Origin: Vulcanimicrobiota bacterium
Lineage (GTDB): Bacteria > Vulcanimicrobiota > Vulcanimicrobiia > Vulcanimicrobiales > Vulcanimicrobiaceae
Assembly (NCBI GenBank): GCA_030038335.1
Contig: JASHPC010000104.1
Coordinates: forward strand, 1 to 21,815
Reading direction: 5' to 3'
DNA length: 21,815 nt
The notes beneath the pieces are model-generated. The model was not told the origin of the DNA. It did no database searches and saw nothing but the letters and a program-made list of their open reading frames with translations. The position numbers and the translations under genes are program-made. This document shows positions 21,687 to 21,815 of this stretch, piece by piece. Within the stretch, counting starts at the first letter, position 1; the number at the start of each line of letters is the position of its first letter.

Positions 21687-21815
21687 TTACCGTAGCCGCC
21701 CGTCAGGAACGGGCGAGGAAAATTCCGAGAATTCCTGCCTAGCTTGCACTTTGCATGCCTCGACGACGTCGTCGACGAAGTTACAGAGACAACGGTCGGC
21801 CGCTCCGTGAAGCAG
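21687..21815 (-). CDS. Unassigned ORF, C-terminal end (partial at window edge)
   Basis: A frame open from the window edge to a TAA at 21687-21689 gives 42 residues (GAADRCLCNFVDDVVEACK is the most structured part, then a polar tail). I do not recognise the family. It could be the end of a gene heading the Tor-like operon, for example an accessory or regulatory protein, or a chance frame. The region 21697-21715 also holds a 7-bp hairpin CGCCCGT/ACGGGCG, but without a T run. Start and true length lie outside the window. Confidence 0.35.
   Translation of the reverse strand: MLHGAADRCLCNFVDDVVEACKVQARQEFSEFSSPVPDGRLR

Noticed and set aside
1..21815. CRISPR array or insertion sequence
   Set aside because: No regularly spaced direct repeats, transposase-like reading frame or terminal inverted repeats were seen on reading through the window.

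Overview
The window is a GC-rich, gene-dense bacterial chromosome segment. Genes are tightly packed, with GTG and TTG starts and many stop/start overlaps. An outer-membrane porin-like beta-barrel and a periplasmic redox chain point to a diderm. Style and content would suit a Candidatus Eremiobacterota (WPS-2)-like or similar uncultivated lineage, but that is inference and no marker gene in the window settles it.

Region 1 (1-2390, + strand): the C-terminal end of a proton-efflux P-type ATPase, a universal stress protein, a short acetate kinase, and a HlyD-like gene that breaks off. After it come the 3' half of a tRNA-Ala(CGC), without its 5' half, and a terminator. This looks like the scar or edge (att site) of an integrated element.

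Region 2 (2395-9625, - strand): one probable operon reading leftward. A promoter carries a pair of NrdR-box-like sites 32 bp apart, followed by a clear cobalamin (B12) riboswitch. Then come class Ia ribonucleotide reductase nrdA-nrdB, a hotdog acyl-CoA thioesterase, B12-independent methionine synthase metE, and a DUF71/COG2102 PP-loop ATPase fused to a Cys_rich_CWC domain. It reads as a B12-shortage operon: when cobalamin is missing, the cell switches on B12-independent enzymes for dNTPs and methionine, plus a predicted B12-salvage-type protein and a thioesterase that may relieve acyl-CoA build-up. This is the most interesting system in the window.

Region 3 (9714-12921, - strand): a small HisKA-like protein, an uncharacterised SRPBCC-like protein, an OmpR/PhoB response regulator and a MoeA-MobB fusion for molybdenum cofactor maturation. 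Divergent from it (12972-15254, + strand) are a soluble PAS histidine kinase, a tandem-REC protein and a single-REC protein.

Region 4 (15251-21815, - strand): a molybdenum respiratory cluster. In transcription order it has an unassigned edge ORF, a CuA-type cupredoxin, a membrane-anchored monohaem TorC-like cytochrome, a Tat-exported TorA-family S/N-oxide reductase, MoaA, a beta-barrel porin, a Mop/TOBE molybdate-binding protein and an exported sulfite-oxidase-fold domain protein. MoaA and MoeA-MobB supply the cofactor that the TorA-like enzyme needs, so regions 3 and 4 are functionally linked.
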